Positions 63,379 to 64,000 of a stretch of DNA of 64,000 bases are shown here, piece after piece. Below the pieces are notes generated by a model. It worked only from the letters and a program-made list of their open reading frames with translations. It was not told the DNA's origin and did not search any database. The first letter of the stretch is position 1; each line of letters begins with the position of its first letter. This DNA is from Planctomycetota bacterium. GTDB taxonomy: Bacteria > Planctomycetota > UBA1135 > GCA-002686595. The position numbers were made by a program, and so were the translations under genes. The stretch covers positions 1 to 64,000 of the forward strand of contig PKCK01000063.1 of the NCBI GenBank assembly GCA_002862085.1, written 5' to 3'.

Positions 63379-64000
63379 TCACTGCGAGCGGTAGCCGTCC
63401 GGGTTCTTCGAGAGGAATCCCCAAGCATCCCCGATCACATCGCGGACATCCCCCCTCCGGGGGACCCAGCCCAGGACGTCTTTCGCGCGGGAGCCTCCCG
63501 ACACCAGCTTGGCGGGATCACCCTCTCGGCGCGGCACGATCTCGGCGGGTATCGGATGGCCCGTGATCTCGCGGGCCGCGTCGATGATCTCCTTCACGGT
63601 GAACCCCGTGCCCGTGCCGAGATGGCACCGAAGGTTGCCGCGATCGAGCTGCAGGTGCTTCAGGGCGCGCAGGTGCGCGTCAGCGAGATCGATCACGTGG
63701 ATGTAGTCACGGATGCAGGTGCCGTCGCGCGTGTCGTAGTCGTCGCCGAAGATCTTGATCTTCTCGCGCCGGCCGAGCGCGACCTGGAGGACCAGCGGAA
63801 TGAGGTGCGTCTCCGGTTCGTGGTCCTCGCCGATGCTGCCGTCGAGCGAGGCGCCCGCGGCGTTGAAGTAGCGCAGCGCCGCGTAGCGAAGCCCATAGGC
63901 GTGACTGTAGTCGGACATCATGTGCTCCATGTGGAGCTTGGTCCGTCCGTAGGGATTGATCGGGTCCTGAGGGTGGCCGTCCGGGATCGGGATCTCCCGC
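63379..64000 (-). CDS. galE: UDP-glucose 4-epimerase, C-terminal part
   Basis: 206 residues of the C-terminal part are visible; the 5' end lies beyond the right edge. NPYGRTKLHME carries the catalytic Tyr and Lys (YxxxK). RYFNAAGASLDGSIGEDH, GDDYDTRDGTCIRDYIHVIDLADAH and LGTGTGFTVKEII are GalE hallmarks. The enzyme interconverts UDP-glucose and UDP-galactose with NAD. It is followed at 6 bp by the S41-like gene. Only the missing N-terminus limits the call. Confidence 0.95.
   Translation of the reverse strand, partial: REIPIPDGHPQDPINPYGRTKLHMEHMMSDYSHAYGLRYAALRYFNAAGASLDGSIGEDHEPETHLIPLVLQVALGRREKIKIFGDDYDTRDGTCIRDYIHVIDLADAHLRALKHLQLDRGNLRCHLGTGTGFTVKEIIDAAREITGHPIPAEIVPRREGDPAKLVSGGSRAKDVLGWVPRRGDVRDVIGDAWGFLSKNPDGYRSQ

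Overview
The window is about 64 kb of GC-rich bacterial chromosome, densely coding, with the start codon of one gene often overlapping the stop codon of the gene before it. The gene content suggests a planctomycete-like bacterium. Evidence for this: secreted HEAT-repeat proteins with a Trp-rich N-terminal motif, FG-GAP/UnbV lipoproteins, a double-length UvrA, a b558-type succinate dehydrogenase, and many secreted proteins of unknown function. This placement is inferred from gene content only. I saw no rRNA, tRNA, CRISPR array, insertion sequence, phage gene or replication origin.

Layout. 1-2.5 kb: the 3' part of an unrecognised gene and a GyrI-like lipoprotein. 2.5-12.6 kb (minus strand): a beta-1,3-glucan (laminarin-type) locus. 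In transcription order it encodes a response regulator, a membrane-anchored GH17 glucanase, a histidine kinase, a sugar-porter transporter with a large extra loop, a GH16 glucanase and a large GH94-clan-like phosphorylase. The probable logic is sensing, extracellular cutting, uptake and phosphorolysis. 12.8-13.8 kb: a small Cys-containing protein and a histidine phosphatase. 14.2-17.6 kb: sdhCAB. 17.6-18.9 kb: a soluble orphan histidine kinase. 19.4-23.7 kb: two tandem secreted HEAT-repeat paralogues. 23.7-28.3 kb: a secreted cytochrome-c-like protein, a membrane-fused spermidine-synthase-like protein and a serine-less alpha/beta-hydrolase-like protein.

28.5-36.6 kb: housekeeping genes purM, dxr, rseP (four PDZ-like units), a UbiA-like prenyltransferase and a CCA-adding-type nucleotidyltransferase, followed by a membrane-anchored unknown. 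36.6-43.3 kb: an FG-GAP/UnbV lipoprotein with a redoxin-like tail, an anchored HEAT protein and a TolC-family outer-membrane protein. 43.4-49.7 kb (minus strand): tsaE, an ECF sigma factor and a possible anti-sigma protein; upstream of these thiE-like, S26-like and thiL. 47.6-57.7 kb: a three-gene nucleic-acid cluster, double UvrA then XPB-type helicase then an XPB-associated protein, each start overlapping the previous stop. 58-64 kb: 2-Cys peroxiredoxin (with a visible promoter and terminator), inositol-monophosphatase-like protein, PBP4-type carboxypeptidase, S41-like lipoprotein, and the 3' part of galE running off the window.

The most interesting pieces are the GH17 enzyme encoded inside a two-component cassette, the unusual sugar transporter, the uvrA-XPB-associated-protein operon, and several proteins whose expected active-site residues are missing.
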